Shown here: piece after piece, positions 6,665 through 15,356 of the stretch
How positions within the stretch are numbered: the first letter of the stretch is position 1
How the letters are laid out: each line of letters begins with the position of its first letter
Assembly (NCBI GenBank): GCA_005888295.1
Contig: VAWP01000049.1
Span: 1-33,833 of the forward strand
Direction: 5' to 3'
Length of the DNA stretch: 33,833 nucleotides
Source: Actinomycetota bacterium
GTDB taxonomy: Bacteria > Actinomycetota > Acidimicrobiia > Acidimicrobiales > AC-9
Translations under genes and position numbers: made by a program
The notes under the pieces: generated by a model
Databases searched by the model: none
Seen by the model: the letters and a program-made list of their open reading frames with translations, nothing else
What the model was told of the DNA's origin: nothing

Positions 6665-9600
6665 GTGCGCCCTGAGCGAGACGCCTGCGGCATCGGGTTC
6701 GTAACCGACCGGGAAGGTCGTGCATCGCGCGACATCGTCCAGACGGCGCTGACCGCGCTCGCCTGCATGACCCATCGTGGGGCGGTGGCGGCCGACGCCC
6801 TGACCGCCGACGGATCGGGCCTCCTCGCCGGCATCCCAGGTTCGATCTTCGGGCACGGGCCGTCGGGCGCTCCCCACGGCGTGGCGAGCCTCTTCGTCCG
6901 CGGCGACGATCCCCGCGCCGCCGTCGAAGTGGCTGCCGCCGAGGAGGGCATCGCTGTTGTCGACTGGCGGACCCCGCCGACCGACGAGGACCACCTGGGC
7001 GAGCTGGCCCGTGCCAGCCGTCCCGAGTTCCTCCAGGCCGTCCTCGAGGCACCCCAGCCGGACGAGCGCGCCGCCTACCGGCTGCGCCGCCGCATCCAGG
7101 CCACCACCAGCGGCACGTACGTGGCCAGTTGCTCGTTCCGCACGGTCGCCTACAAGGGACTGGTCGCCGCACCCCTCCTGTCCCGGTACTACCTGGACCT
7201 CGCCGACGAGCGTTTCGTGTCGGGGCTCGCCGTGTTCCACCAGCGGTTCTCGACCAACACCCTGCCAACGTGGGAGCGGGCCCAGCCCTTCCGCACGCTC
7301 TGTCACAACGGGGAGATCAACGCCATCGCCGGCAACCAGAACCGCATGCGCGCTCGCGCCCGGCTGGGCACCGACGAAGCGGGCCTCGGTCCCGAAGGGC
7401 TCTTCCGACCGCTCCTCGACGAGACCGAGCCGGACTCGGGGCGGATCGACTCCGCCGTCGAGGTGCTGGTGCAGGGCGGGCGCGACATCCGCCACGCCGT
7501 GGCCATGCTCGTGCCCGAGGCCTGGGAAGGCGAGCGCGACCTCGACGCCGCCGTCCTCGGCTTCTACCGCTACCACGCCTGCCTGGTCGAGCCGTGGGAC
7601 GGCCCCGCCGGCCTCATCTTCACCGACGGAGCTGGCGTCGGTGCGGCACTCGACCGCAACGGACTGCGCCCCTTGCGCTACACCATCTGCGAGGACGGTC
7701 TGGTCGCCTGCTGCTCCGAGGCGGGAGCAGTCGACCTGACGGGCCGGGGCGAGGTCCGGCGCGGGCGCCTGGGACCGGGCCAGATGATCTTCGTCGAGCC
7801 GGGCCGCGGCGTCTTCCTCGACGCCGACTGCAAGGCGCGCCTGGCCGCCGCCGCGCCCTACGCCCGCTGGGCCGCCGACGGTCTGGTGCAGCTCGGCCCC
7901 AGCAGGCCCGTCGAGGACACCCCACCGACCGACGAGCTGGAGCGTCGCCAGCTCGCCCACGGCTACACGGTCGAGGAGATGCGCATGGTGCTCAAGCCCA
8001 TGGCCGCCGACGCCAAGGAGCCGGTCTTCTCGATGGGCGACGACACACCGCTTCCCAACTGGGCCGGCCGTCCCCGTCCCATCCACCACTTCCTCAAGCA
8101 ACGTTTCGCCCAGGTCACGAACCCCGCCATCGACCACCTCCGCGAGCGCCTCGTGATGAGCCTCCGCACCCTGATCGGGCCCCGCTCGGCGCTGCTGTCG
8201 GAACGACCGGAGGCCGCCCACCTCCTCGAGCTGCCCTCGTTCTTTCTGACGCCTTCGACCCTGGAGCAGCTCCGGGGGCCGGCGGCCGCGCCGTTCCGTC
8301 CCGCCACCCTCGACGCCACCTTCCCCGTCGATGACGGCGCGCCCGGCCTGCGCCAGGCCATCGGGCGCCTCAGGGACGAGGCCGCCCGATTGGTGGCGGG
8401 CGGCACCGGCCTGCTGGTGATCAGCCAGGACGACGTCTCGACCGAACGAGCTCCGATCCCGTCACTGCTGGCCACCGGCGCCGTCCACCACCGGCTCGTC
8501 TCCGAGGGCCGGCGCGCCGCGACGAGCATCGTGGTCGTCGCCGACGACGCCCGGGACACGCACAACGTGGCCTGCCTGCTGGGTTACGGCGCCGACGCCA
8601 TCTGCCCCCGGCTCGCCCTCCAGAGCGTCGCCGCCGACGCCGACGCCTCCGAGGAAGGCGGTGCGGTGAGCGCCGCGGCCCAGGAGAACTACCAGGCTGC
8701 CGTCGAGGACGGGGTCCTCAAGATCATGTCCAAGATGGGCATCTCCACCGTCGACTCGTACCGCGGCGCCCAGATCTTCGAGATCGTCGGGCTGGCGCCC
8801 GAGGTCGTCGGGACCAGCTTCGCCGGCACGCCCTCGCCTGTCGGGGGACTCGGTTGGGACGAGCTCGGCGACGACGTCCTGGCCCGTCACGCCGAGGCCG
8901 GTTTCGAGGCCGCCGTCGCCGGGGATGGTGACGGCGCAGCGCCTGGCGGCCGTGGGGCGCGTCCCGCCGCCCGCGACGGTGATCGAGCCGCCAAGCTCCA
9001 GGCTGCACGCGAGGCCAAGGCGGCGCGCCAGGCCGGTGGGGACGGCGCCGCCGAGGACAAGGGCGCCGACGAAAAGGGCGCCGAAGACAAGGCCCGCCCG
9101 GGAGGCGGGTCCGAGGACAAGGCCCGCCCGGGAGGCGGGTCCGAGGACAAGGCCCGCCCGGGAGGCGGGTCCGAGGACAAGGCCCGCCCGGGAGGCGGGT
9201 CCGAGGACAAGGAGGCGAGGGCGGAGCGGTTGGCGGCGCGCGCCAAGGCGGCCCGGGAGGCCAAGGCGGCGCGACAGGCCGAAGGGACGGCGACGGCGAG
9301 GATCCCGCCCAGGCCCGCAGCCACGAACGACGACAACGGCGATGACGACGAGGACGTCGAGCGTCCCCGGCGGGGCGGCCGGTCGAAGCTCGGCAACCCG
9401 GGCTACTACCGGGACCTCAAGCGGGGCGGTGAGTACCACGCCCACAACAAGGACGTCGTCGACGCGCTGAACGGCATGACCGCCGCCCACCTGCTCCAGC
9501 AGGCCATCCGCGGCGATCGCGAGGACGTCTATGTCAAGTTCGCCGACCTCGTCAACGGGCGACCGCCGACCGAGCTTCGGGACCTTCTCGAGCTCGTCCC

Positions 9601-11530
9601 CACCGGCCCGAGCGTCCCGCTCGACGAGGTGGAGCCGGCCGCCGAGATCGCCAAACGCTTCTCCACCGGAGCCATGTCCCACGGCTCGCTCTCGGCCGAG
9701 GCCCACGAGACGCTCGCCGAGGCCATGAACCTGATCGGCGGGCGATCGAACTGCGGCGAGGGAGGCGAGGACCCGTTCCGCTACCTCACCCGAGGTCAAC
9801 CGGCCGGCGACAAGAACAGCCGCATCAAGCAGATCGCGTCGGGCCGGTTCGGCGTCACGCCCCAGTACTGCGCCTACGCCGACGAGCTCCAGATCAAGAT
9901 CGCCCAGGGTTCCAAGCCGGGCGAGGGTGGCCAGCTGCCCGGCCACAAGGTGTCCGAGGAGATCGCCCGCCTCCGCCACACCCAGCCGGGCGTGTCGCTC
10001 ATCTCACCCCCGCCCCACCACGACATCTACTCCATCGAGGACCTGGCCCAGCTCATCTTCGACCTCAAGCAGGTCAACCGGCACGCCGAGGTGTCGGTGA
10101 AGCTGGTCGCCTGCGACGGCGTGGGCACGGTCGCTGCCGGCGTGGTCAAGGCCCTCGCGGATGTGGTGCAGGTGAGCGGCTGCAACGGCGGCACGGGTGC
10201 GTCGCCCCTGTCGTCCATCAAGCACGCCGGCATGCCCTGGGAGACAGGCCTGGCCGAGACCCAGAGCGTGCTCATCGAGAACGGGCTGCGCGACCGCGTC
10301 CGCCTCCGGGTCGACGGTGGGTTCATGACCGGTCGCGACGTCCTCATCGCCGCGCTGCTCGGTGCCGACGAGTACTCCTTCGGCACCGCCGCCATGCTGG
10401 CCGAGGGCTGCATCATGCTCCGGGCCTGCCACCGCGACACGTGCAGCACCGGCATCGCCACCCAGCGCTCGAACCTCAGGGCGAAGTTCGCCGGCACCCC
10501 GGAGGGCGTCGCCGCCTACCTCCTCTTCGTGGCCGAGGAGGCACGGCGGCTCATGGCGTCCCTCGGCCTGCGCAGCTTCGACGAGGCGATCGGGCGGGTC
10601 GAGTGCCTGCGCCAGCGGGCCACCGGCGACGGGCGCATCGACACCGTCGACCTGCGTCCGCTGCTCGTTCCCCCGGCCGACCCGTCGGCGCCACGACGGT
10701 TCGTCGCCAGCGTCCCGATCCAGCGCCCACGCTCGGCGCTCGGCGACCGTCTCGAGGCCGACGCGTTCCGGACCGTCTGGGAGGGTCGTGACATCGAGCT
10801 CTCGTACCCCATCACCAACGGTGACCGGGCCGTGGGGGCGTCGCTCGGGGGGACCATCGCCCTCGAGTGGGGCGGGAGGGCGCCGCTCGGCACCGCGGTC
10901 GCCCGTTTCGAGGGAGCTGCCGGCCAGAGCTTCGGAGCCTTCCTCACCCACGGCATCGAGCTCGAGCTGCTGGGCGAGGCCAACGACTACGTCGGCAAGG
11001 CCATGGGGGGTGGACGGATCGTCATCCGCCCGCCGGACAACGACGCCGGCGACCCGGTGCTCGCCGGCAACACCTGCCTCTACGGTGCGACCGACGGCTG
11101 GGTGTTCATCGCCGGGTCGGCCGGTGAGCGCTTCGCCGTGCGCAACTCCGGGGCCACCGCGGTGGTCGAGGGGGCGGGCGACCACGCGTGTGAGTACATG
11201 ACCGGCGGCACCGTCGTGATCCTGGGTCCGGTCGGCTACAACCTGGGTGCGGGAATGACCGGTGGCGCCGCCTACGTCTGGGACCCGCGGGCGCTGCTCC
11301 CGGCCCGCCTCAACACGGCCCTGGTCGCCATCGGTCGCCCCGACTCCCAGCACGTCGACGAGCTCCGATGGCTCGTCGAGCGGCACCACGAGCTCACCGG
11401 CTCGGCCCGTGCGGCCTCGCTGCTCGGCAACTGGAGCGCCTTCACCGACGAGGTCTGGCTGGTGGCGCCGATCGACCGCATCGCAGGGATCACGACCCAG
11501 CAGGCCGGGCGCGTCGCGGCCAGCGCCTGA
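6665..11530 (+). CDS. gltB: Glutamate synthase large (alpha) subunit
   Basis: About 1621 residues. It converts glutamine plus 2-oxoglutarate to two glutamates. The N-terminal glutaminase domain begins DACGIGF, with the nucleophile Cys8 near the start, so a short propeptide is removed. GTG 6665 is chosen because GAGGTGG lies 7 nt upstream and a longer N-terminus would bury this cysteine. FHQRFSTNT and LCHNGEINA belong to the same domain. The FMN/synthase domain carries GCNGGTGASPL, and the [3Fe-4S] cluster has the spacing C-x5-C-x4-C in CIMLRACHRDTC. The C-terminal GXGXG beta-helix domain has MTGGTVVILG. Relatives have about 1500 residues; the excess is a low-complexity insert around residues 745-905 (see the tandem repeat). 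No gltD follows; the next gene is convergent and overlaps the 3' end by 41 bp. Confidence 0.95.
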   Translation: MRPERDACGIGFVTDREGRASRDIVQTALTALACMTHRGAVAADALTADGSGLLAGIPGSIFGHGPSGAPHGVASLFVRGDDPRAAVEVAAAEEGIAVVDWRTPPTDEDHLGELARASRPEFLQAVLEAPQPDERAAYRLRRRIQATTSGTYVASCSFRTVAYKGLVAAPLLSRYYLDLADERFVSGLAVFHQRFSTNTLPTWERAQPFRTLCHNGEINAIAGNQNRMRARARLGTDEAGLGPEGLFRPLLDETEPDSGRIDSAVEVLVQGGRDIRHAVAMLVPEAWEGERDLDAAVLGFYRYHACLVEPWDGPAGLIFTDGAGVGAALDRNGLRPLRYTICEDGLVACCSEAGAVDLTGRGEVRRGRLGPGQMIFVEPGRGVFLDADCKARLAAAAPYARWAADGLVQLGPSRPVEDTPPTDELERRQLAHGYTVEEMRMVLKPMAADAKEPVFSMGDDTPLPNWAGRPRPIHHFLKQRFAQVTNPAIDHLRERLVMSLRTLIGPRSALLSERPEAAHLLELPSFFLTPSTLEQLRGPAAAPFRPATLDATFPVDDGAPGLRQAIGRLRDEAARLVAGGTGLLVISQDDVSTERAPIPSLLATGAVHHRLVSEGRRAATSIVVVADDARDTHNVACLLGYGADAICPRLALQSVAADADASEEGGAVSAAAQENYQAAVEDGVLKIMSKMGISTVDSYRGAQIFEIVGLAPEVVGTSFAGTPSPVGGLGWDELGDDVLARHAEAGFEAAVAGDGDGAAPGGRGARPAARDGDRAAKLQAAREAKAARQAGGDGAAEDKGADEKGAEDKARPGGGSEDKARPGGGSEDKARPGGGSEDKARPGGGSEDKEARAERLAARAKAAREAKAARQAEGTATARIPPRPAATNDDNGDDDEDVERPRRGGRSKLGNPGYYRDLKRGGEYHAHNKDVVDALNGMTAAHLLQQAIRGDREDVYVKFADLVNGRPPTELRDLLELVPTGPSVPLDEVEPAAEIAKRFSTGAMSHGSLSAEAHETLAEAMNLIGGRSNCGEGGEDPFRYLTRGQPAGDKNSRIKQIASGRFGVTPQYCAYADELQIKIAQGSKPGEGGQLPGHKVSEEIARLRHTQPGVSLISPPPHHDIYSIEDLAQLIFDLKQVNRHAEVSVKLVACDGVGTVAAGVVKALADVVQVSGCNGGTGASPLSSIKHAGMPWETGLAETQSVLIENGLRDRVRLRVDGGFMTGRDVLIAALLGADEYSFGTAAMLAEGCIMLRACHRDTCSTGIATQRSNLRAKFAGTPEGVAAYLLFVAEEARRLMASLGLRSFDEAIGRVECLRQRATGDGRIDTVDLRPLLVPPADPSAPRRFVASVPIQRPRSALGDRLEADAFRTVWEGRDIELSYPITNGDRAVGASLGGTIALEWGGRAPLGTAVARFEGAAGQSFGAFLTHGIELELLGEANDYVGKAMGGGRIVIRPPDNDAGDPVLAGNTCLYGATDGWVFIAGSAGERFAVRNSGATAVVEGAGDHACEYMTGGTVVILGPVGYNLGAGMTGGAAYVWDPRALLPARLNTALVAIGRPDSQHVDELRWLVERHHELTGSARAASLLGNWSAFTDEVWLVAPIDRIAGITTQQAGRVAASA
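9083..9211 (+). repeat. Four perfect 30-bp tandem repeats inside gltB
   Basis: Four identical 30-bp units fill 9091-9210. In frame they encode EDKARPGGGS four times (units begin 9083, 9113, 9143, 9173), followed by a further EDK. Each unit holds CCCGCC-CGGGA-GGCGGG, which can fold into a hairpin of 6 bp, or 8 bp counting one G-T pair. AAREAKAARQA occurs on both sides of the block (DNA about 9001-9033 and 9247-9279), so the whole insert looks built by duplication. Perfect identity suggests recent slippage or unequal exchange, and the copy number may vary between strains or be miscounted in assembly. Confidence 0.95.
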
Positions 11531-12287
11531 CCGCCGCCGCGCCACCACCGGCCTGCGCCCGACCGGCCGACACAGCGTGGGCGCCCGCTTCGAGCTCGTC
11601 CAGGAGGGGCTCGAGCGCCGTCGGCTCGCCGCCGCTGCGATGAGCGAGGGCGCGGGCGAGCAACCAGTCCGCGAGCCAGGGGTTCCTGGGTAGGAGCGGC
11701 CCGTGCAGGTACGTGCCGACGGCGCCCTTCAACCGGCAGCCTTCCCACCCGCTCTCGCCGTCGTTGCCGTAGCCACAGACGACCCGGCCGAGCGGTCGCG
11801 CCCGGGGGTCGAGGAGGGTTCGACCGGCATGGTTCTCGAAGCCGGCCAGCGTGCGTCGCAACCCGGGCTCGACCTCGCACTCCAGCAGCACGTTGCCGAT
11901 CAGGCGCCCCTCCCCCGCCACGGTCTCGAGCGGCAAGAGCCCGACTCCTGGCATCTCCTCGCCGTGGAAGCCGCGGTAGCGCCGGCCCAGCAGCTGGTAC
12001 CCACCGCACACGGCGAGCAAAGCACATCCCTCCTCCACGGCGGCGATGAGCGGCTCTGCCTTGGAGGAGAGGTCGGCGGCGACGAGGAGCTGCTCCCTGT
12101 CCTGTCCGCCTCCGATGTAGAAGAGATCGTGCGCTCCGGCGACGATGCTGTCCGCCATCCCCAGCCCCGTGATCTCGAGCTCGTGGCCGCGCCACTCGGC
12201 TCGCCGACGGAGGACGGCCATGTTGCCCCGGTCGGCGTAGATGTTGAGGTAGTCGGGATACAGATGCGCGACACGGATCGTCGTCAC
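11490..12287 (-). CDS. gatD: Lipid II isoglutaminyl synthase, glutaminase subunit GatD
   Basis: Class I (CobB/CobQ-like) glutamine amidotransferase of 265 residues. It supplies ammonia from glutamine to MurT, which amidates the D-isoglutamate of lipid II. The nucleophile is Cys94 in LAVCGGYQ. Arg128 and His195 (TYLHGPLLPRNP) fit the other catalytic residues; Cys94 and Arg128 even have the same numbers as in Staphylococcus aureus GatD. The GTG start at 12287 overlaps the murT stop in a GTGA, so the two subunits are co-translated. The last 25 or so residues are Ala, Gly and Arg rich, and their codons overlap the 3' end of gltB on the other strand by 41 bp. Confidence 0.93.
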   Translation of the reverse strand: MTTIRVAHLYPDYLNIYADRGNMAVLRRRAEWRGHELEITGLGMADSIVAGAHDLFYIGGGQDREQLLVAADLSSKAEPLIAAVEEGCALLAVCGGYQLLGRRYRGFHGEEMPGVGLLPLETVAGEGRLIGNVLLECEVEPGLRRTLAGFENHAGRTLLDPRARPLGRVVCGYGNDGESGWEGCRLKGAVGTYLHGPLLPRNPWLADWLLARALAHRSGGEPTALEPLLDELEAGAHAVSAGRAQAGGGAAAVRRWPRRARPAGS

Positions 12288-13660
12288 GCGGCCCGCTCCC
12301 AGTACGGCCGGACGAGTCCGCGTTGGGTCACCAGCCGCTGCAGGCCCAGCATCGCCGTGTAGGTGGGCAACACGACGAGCTCTCCGCCCTCGGGCGTGAG
12401 CTCCAGGCCCCGGTCGACGGCTCGGGCGAGGTCCGGGACGACCTCTATCGCCTGGGTGTCGAAGCCGGCGTACTTGGCCCGCAGCGCCAGCTCGGTGGCC
12501 CGATCGCCGCTGACCACCAGTCGCTCCAGGCCCTCGAAGAGCGGCTCGAAGTCGACGTCCCAGATCCACGAGACATCGCGCCCGTCGGCGATCCCGTCGT
12601 TGAGGGCCACGACAGCAAGCCGGGGCGCTCCGCCTTCGACGAGCGTGCGCACGACCTCGTTGGCACCGGCGGGGTTCTTGATCAACAGCAGCAACAGGCC
12701 CTTGGAGCCGACAGGGATGCGCTCGAAGCGGCCGAAGGCGGCAGTGAACCGACCCAGCCCCGCTGCGATCTCGTCGAGGGACGCGCCGAGCGCCTGGGCC
12801 AGGGTGCCGGCCGCCAGCGCGTTGTACACGTTGTAGAGGCCGGGCAGCCCCAAGTCGACCCGCCGGCTCCCGTCGGCCGTCACGAAGTCGAACACGACGC
12901 GGTCGAGGCCGTCGAGCTCGATCGCGCGGGCCGCCACGTCCAGCTTCGGCCGTGCGTGGCCACACGCAGGACATCGGTAGTCACCGAGATGCCCGACGTA
13001 CGCCGCCGCGTAGTCGTACGGCGTCCCGCAGCGCACGCAGTACTTCGAGTCGGCGGCGTGCTGAAGCCCGGAGCGGGCGAGCCGAGGATCATCGAGGCCG
13101 AACGTGGAGGCGGTCTCGCGACCGTGGGCGAGATCCCCGACTTGCGGGTCGTCGGCGTTGACCACGATCCGGGTCGCGGCGGGCAGCGCCGCCACCGCCC
13201 GACGCCAGCGGTCGGCCACGAGCTCCAGCTCCCCGTAGCGGTCGAGCTGGTCGCGGAAGAGATTGCCGAGGCTGATGGCACGCGGCCGGACCCGACGAAC
13301 GACCTCCGGCAGGGCGGCCTCGTCGACCTCGAACAGCCCCAGCTCGGCGCCCCGCGAGGTGAGCAGGGTGGACGCCACGCCCGACAGCAGGTTGGACCCC
13401 GCCCGGTTGTGGGCGAGCCTGGCGCGGCCTCGCAGGATCTCGGCCGCGATGGCCGTGGTGGTCGTCTTGCCGTTCGTGGCGGACACCACGGCCGCGCCGG
13501 CAGGGAGGGCGGCAGCGAGACGGTCGATCGCGCCAGGGTCGAGCTTGCAGAGCAACTTGCCCGGCACGGTCGTGCCGCCGCCTGCGCCAGCGAGGCGCGA
13601 CAGGGCTGCCACGACCTTGGCACCTGCGATGTCGACGACGAGCGGCAGCCGGAGGTGCAT
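12284..13660 (-). CDS. murT: Lipid II isoglutaminyl synthase, ligase subunit MurT
   Basis: Mur-ligase-like protein of 458 residues, partner of GatD. The ATP-binding loop is NGKTTTT around residues 63-69. A Cys4 zinc ribbon (YCVRCG ... YRCPACG) is inserted in the central domain, as is typical of MurT. The C-terminal DUF1727 part has NDGIADGRDVSWIWDVDFE, which carries the conserved Asp. It activates the alpha-carboxyl of D-glutamate in lipid II for amidation at the inner face of the membrane. The start is ATG 13660 (MHLRLPLV); no strong ribosome binding site is seen. It lies 37 bp after the HAD/PlsC fusion gene, with which it probably forms one operon. Confidence 0.94.
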   Translation of the reverse strand: MHLRLPLVVDIAGAKVVAALSRLAGAGGGTTVPGKLLCKLDPGAIDRLAAALPAGAAVVSATNGKTTTTAIAAEILRGRARLAHNRAGSNLLSGVASTLLTSRGAELGLFEVDEAALPEVVRRVRPRAISLGNLFRDQLDRYGELELVADRWRRAVAALPAATRIVVNADDPQVGDLAHGRETASTFGLDDPRLARSGLQHAADSKYCVRCGTPYDYAAAYVGHLGDYRCPACGHARPKLDVAARAIELDGLDRVVFDFVTADGSRRVDLGLPGLYNVYNALAAGTLAQALGASLDEIAAGLGRFTAAFGRFERIPVGSKGLLLLLIKNPAGANEVVRTLVEGGAPRLAVVALNDGIADGRDVSWIWDVDFEPLFEGLERLVVSGDRATELALRAKYAGFDTQAIEVVPDLARAVDRGLELTPEGGELVVLPTYTAMLGLQRLVTQRGLVRPYWERAA

Positions 13661-13697
13661 GGTCCGGGAGCGTACAGGCGCGTGATCCGAGGGCGCC

Positions 13698-15164
13698 CTA
13701 GATCTTGGTGGGAGCGCGCCGCGCCCCGCCGCGACCCCGCGCAGCAGCTGGCGCCCTCGGCTCCTGCTCCTGCTCGGCTGCCTCGTCGGCGTGACCCGCG
13801 GGCAGGGCGCGGGCGATCTCGTCGGCGGTCGGCTCCCGGGGCACGCGTGCCTCTGGGGGCAGCAGGTCGACGATGGCCGCCATGATGCGCTCGGTGTCGG
13901 CCTCGGCATCGACGAGGTCGAGGCGAACCGGTCGGCCCACGCGGGTCCGCACGGCGGGCGGATGCAGCACGTTGGTCACGTTGGGTATCCGGGACGAGCG
14001 CGGCCACACACCTTCGGTGCCCCAGAGCCCGATCGGGATCACGGGGGCGCCGCTCATTGCGGCCAGGCGAGCCGCTCCCGTCCTGCCTCGGAGCACGGGG
14101 TCGAAGAACTCCCGCCCACGGGGGATGGTCCCCTGGGGCTGGACGGCGACGAGCTCACCGGCCTCCAGCGCCCGGGCGGCCTCCCGGAGGGGCTGGTCGG
14201 AGCCGCTACCCCGCTCGACCCGTATGCCACCCATGGCCGTCGCCATGGGGCCGATCACGGGTGCATCGAACACTTCCTTCTTGCCGAGGTAACGGAATGG
14301 CCGCCCCGTGCGCAGCACGGTGAGGCCGAGCGCCACGACGTCGAAGTAGCTGCGGTGGTTGGCCACCAGCACCGCCGGACCGCGAGCGGGAATGTGGCCG
14401 ACGTCGCCGATGTCCAACCGGACGAAGGGCAACAGCTGGGGCTGGACGATCAGCCGGACGAGATCGAGGGGCTCCATGCCCAACACCTTCGGCACCCCCG
14501 GTGGCACGTCGAGGTGGAGCACCGGCCAGCGCTGCAGCACGGCGAGCGGCAGCAACCGGAAATCCGGGTTCACGGCGCGGGGATGACCGACGGCCGACAG
14601 CAGGGGGAGGTCGTACACGCTGTCCGTGTAGGCGAAGCAGTCGTCGAGAGACACCCCGGCTCGGCGCGCCCAGCGGCGAACGGCACCGAGCTTGCCACGT
14701 GCCCACACGAAGCCGTCGACGAGGCGCCCGTTGTACACGCCGTCATGCTCGGCATACCGCGTGGCGACCACGTCGTCGAAGCCCAGGCGCTCGGCCAGCG
14801 GCGCCACCAGGTCGTAGGGCGTCGTCGTGGCCATGACCAGGGCATGACCGGCACTGCGGTGGTCGGCCAGCAGGGGCCGGGCGTACGGGCTGACGAGGGG
14901 CTCGAGCCGCTCGGCGGCCGCCTTGCCGGCCTGGCGGACCGTGGCGGCCGGCCATCCCCGCGCCATCAGGACCATGCCCCTCGTCAGGGCCATGGACGGC
15001 AGCGTCTCGCCCATCAGGCTGTAGATCCCGAACAACAGCGCTTCCCCCGGCAGCCGGCGTCCCCCGGTCAGACCGGCCTCGCCGACGGCCTCGTTGATCG
15101 CCGGTCCGCTCGGGCCCTTGAGGAGCGTGCGATCCAGATCGAAGAAGGCGGCTCCCGAGCTCAT
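13698..15164 (-). CDS. HAD-IB hydrolase fused to PlsC acyltransferase
   Basis: Bifunctional protein of 488 residues. The N-terminal HAD-IB phosphatase domain is complete: DLDRT at 9-13 with both Asp residues, MATTTPYD at 111-118 as motif II, and DSVYDLPLL with Asp181 and Asp185. The C-terminal acyltransferase has the HX4D motif NHRSYFD (His270, Asp275). Its second block is QPQGTIPRG, where most relatives have PEGT, so Glu is replaced by Gln. Mycobacterium tuberculosis Rv2483c (PlsC) has the same architecture. A role in phospholipid synthesis at the membrane is likely. The start is ATG 15164 (MSSGAAFFDLD); the open frame continues 43 codons upstream but without domain content. The tail after about residue 455 is basic and disordered. 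Probably the first gene of the fusion-murT-gatD operon. Confidence 0.88.
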   Translation of the reverse strand: MSSGAAFFDLDRTLLKGPSGPAINEAVGEAGLTGGRRLPGEALLFGIYSLMGETLPSMALTRGMVLMARGWPAATVRQAGKAAAERLEPLVSPYARPLLADHRSAGHALVMATTTPYDLVAPLAERLGFDDVVATRYAEHDGVYNGRLVDGFVWARGKLGAVRRWARRAGVSLDDCFAYTDSVYDLPLLSAVGHPRAVNPDFRLLPLAVLQRWPVLHLDVPPGVPKVLGMEPLDLVRLIVQPQLLPFVRLDIGDVGHIPARGPAVLVANHRSYFDVVALGLTVLRTGRPFRYLGKKEVFDAPVIGPMATAMGGIRVERGSGSDQPLREAARALEAGELVAVQPQGTIPRGREFFDPVLRGRTGAARLAAMSGAPVIPIGLWGTEGVWPRSSRIPNVTNVLHPPAVRTRVGRPVRLDLVDAEADTERIMAAIVDLLPPEARVPREPTADEIARALPAGHADEAAEQEQEPRAPAAARGRGGARRAPTKI

Positions 15165-15200
15165 GCGGCTCACGCTACCCCGCGTCCCCCATAGCGCGGC

Positions 15201-15233
15201 GAAGGGACCGGCCGGGGGGTAGCCGGTCCCTTC
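15201..15233. promoter_or_regulatory. 12-bp perfect inverted repeat in a divergent intergenic region
   Basis: GAAGGGACCGGC at 15201-15212 is repeated in inverted form at 15222-15233 around a 9-nt spacer (CGGGGGGTA). It sits 37 bp upstream of the HAD/PlsC start and about 120 bp upstream of the LysR gene. It could be an operator, or a hairpin in the 5' leader of the minus-strand operon. There is no T-run on either side, and no gene points into it to need a terminator. Confidence 0.5.
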
Positions 15234-15329
15234 ACTCAGATCCCCAGAGGAACCGGGAGGGGGGAATCGCGGGCCCTCTGTGGTCTTGGCCAATTATCGA
15301 CGGAGCCGCACCATCTGTCCAACAGTTAT

Positions 15330-15347
15330 TGATGATATGTGTCATCA
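15330..15347. promoter_or_regulatory. AT-rich dyad before the LysR gene
   Basis: TGATGA at 15330-15335 and TCATCA at 15342-15347 form a dyad with a 6-nt spacer, 9 bp before the LysR-type regulator start. The surrounding 15285-15355 is the most AT-rich stretch in the neighbourhood. LysR regulators commonly bind such dyads to control themselves and a divergent gene. The half-sites do not fit a strict T-N11-A box, so this is only a candidate. Confidence 0.35.
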
Positions 15348-15356
15348 TTACAAGCG

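Noticed and set aside
9083-9211. Regular 30-bp repeats as a CRISPR array
   Set aside because: The units abut with no spacers between them and lie in frame inside gltB, so this is a coding tandem repeat.
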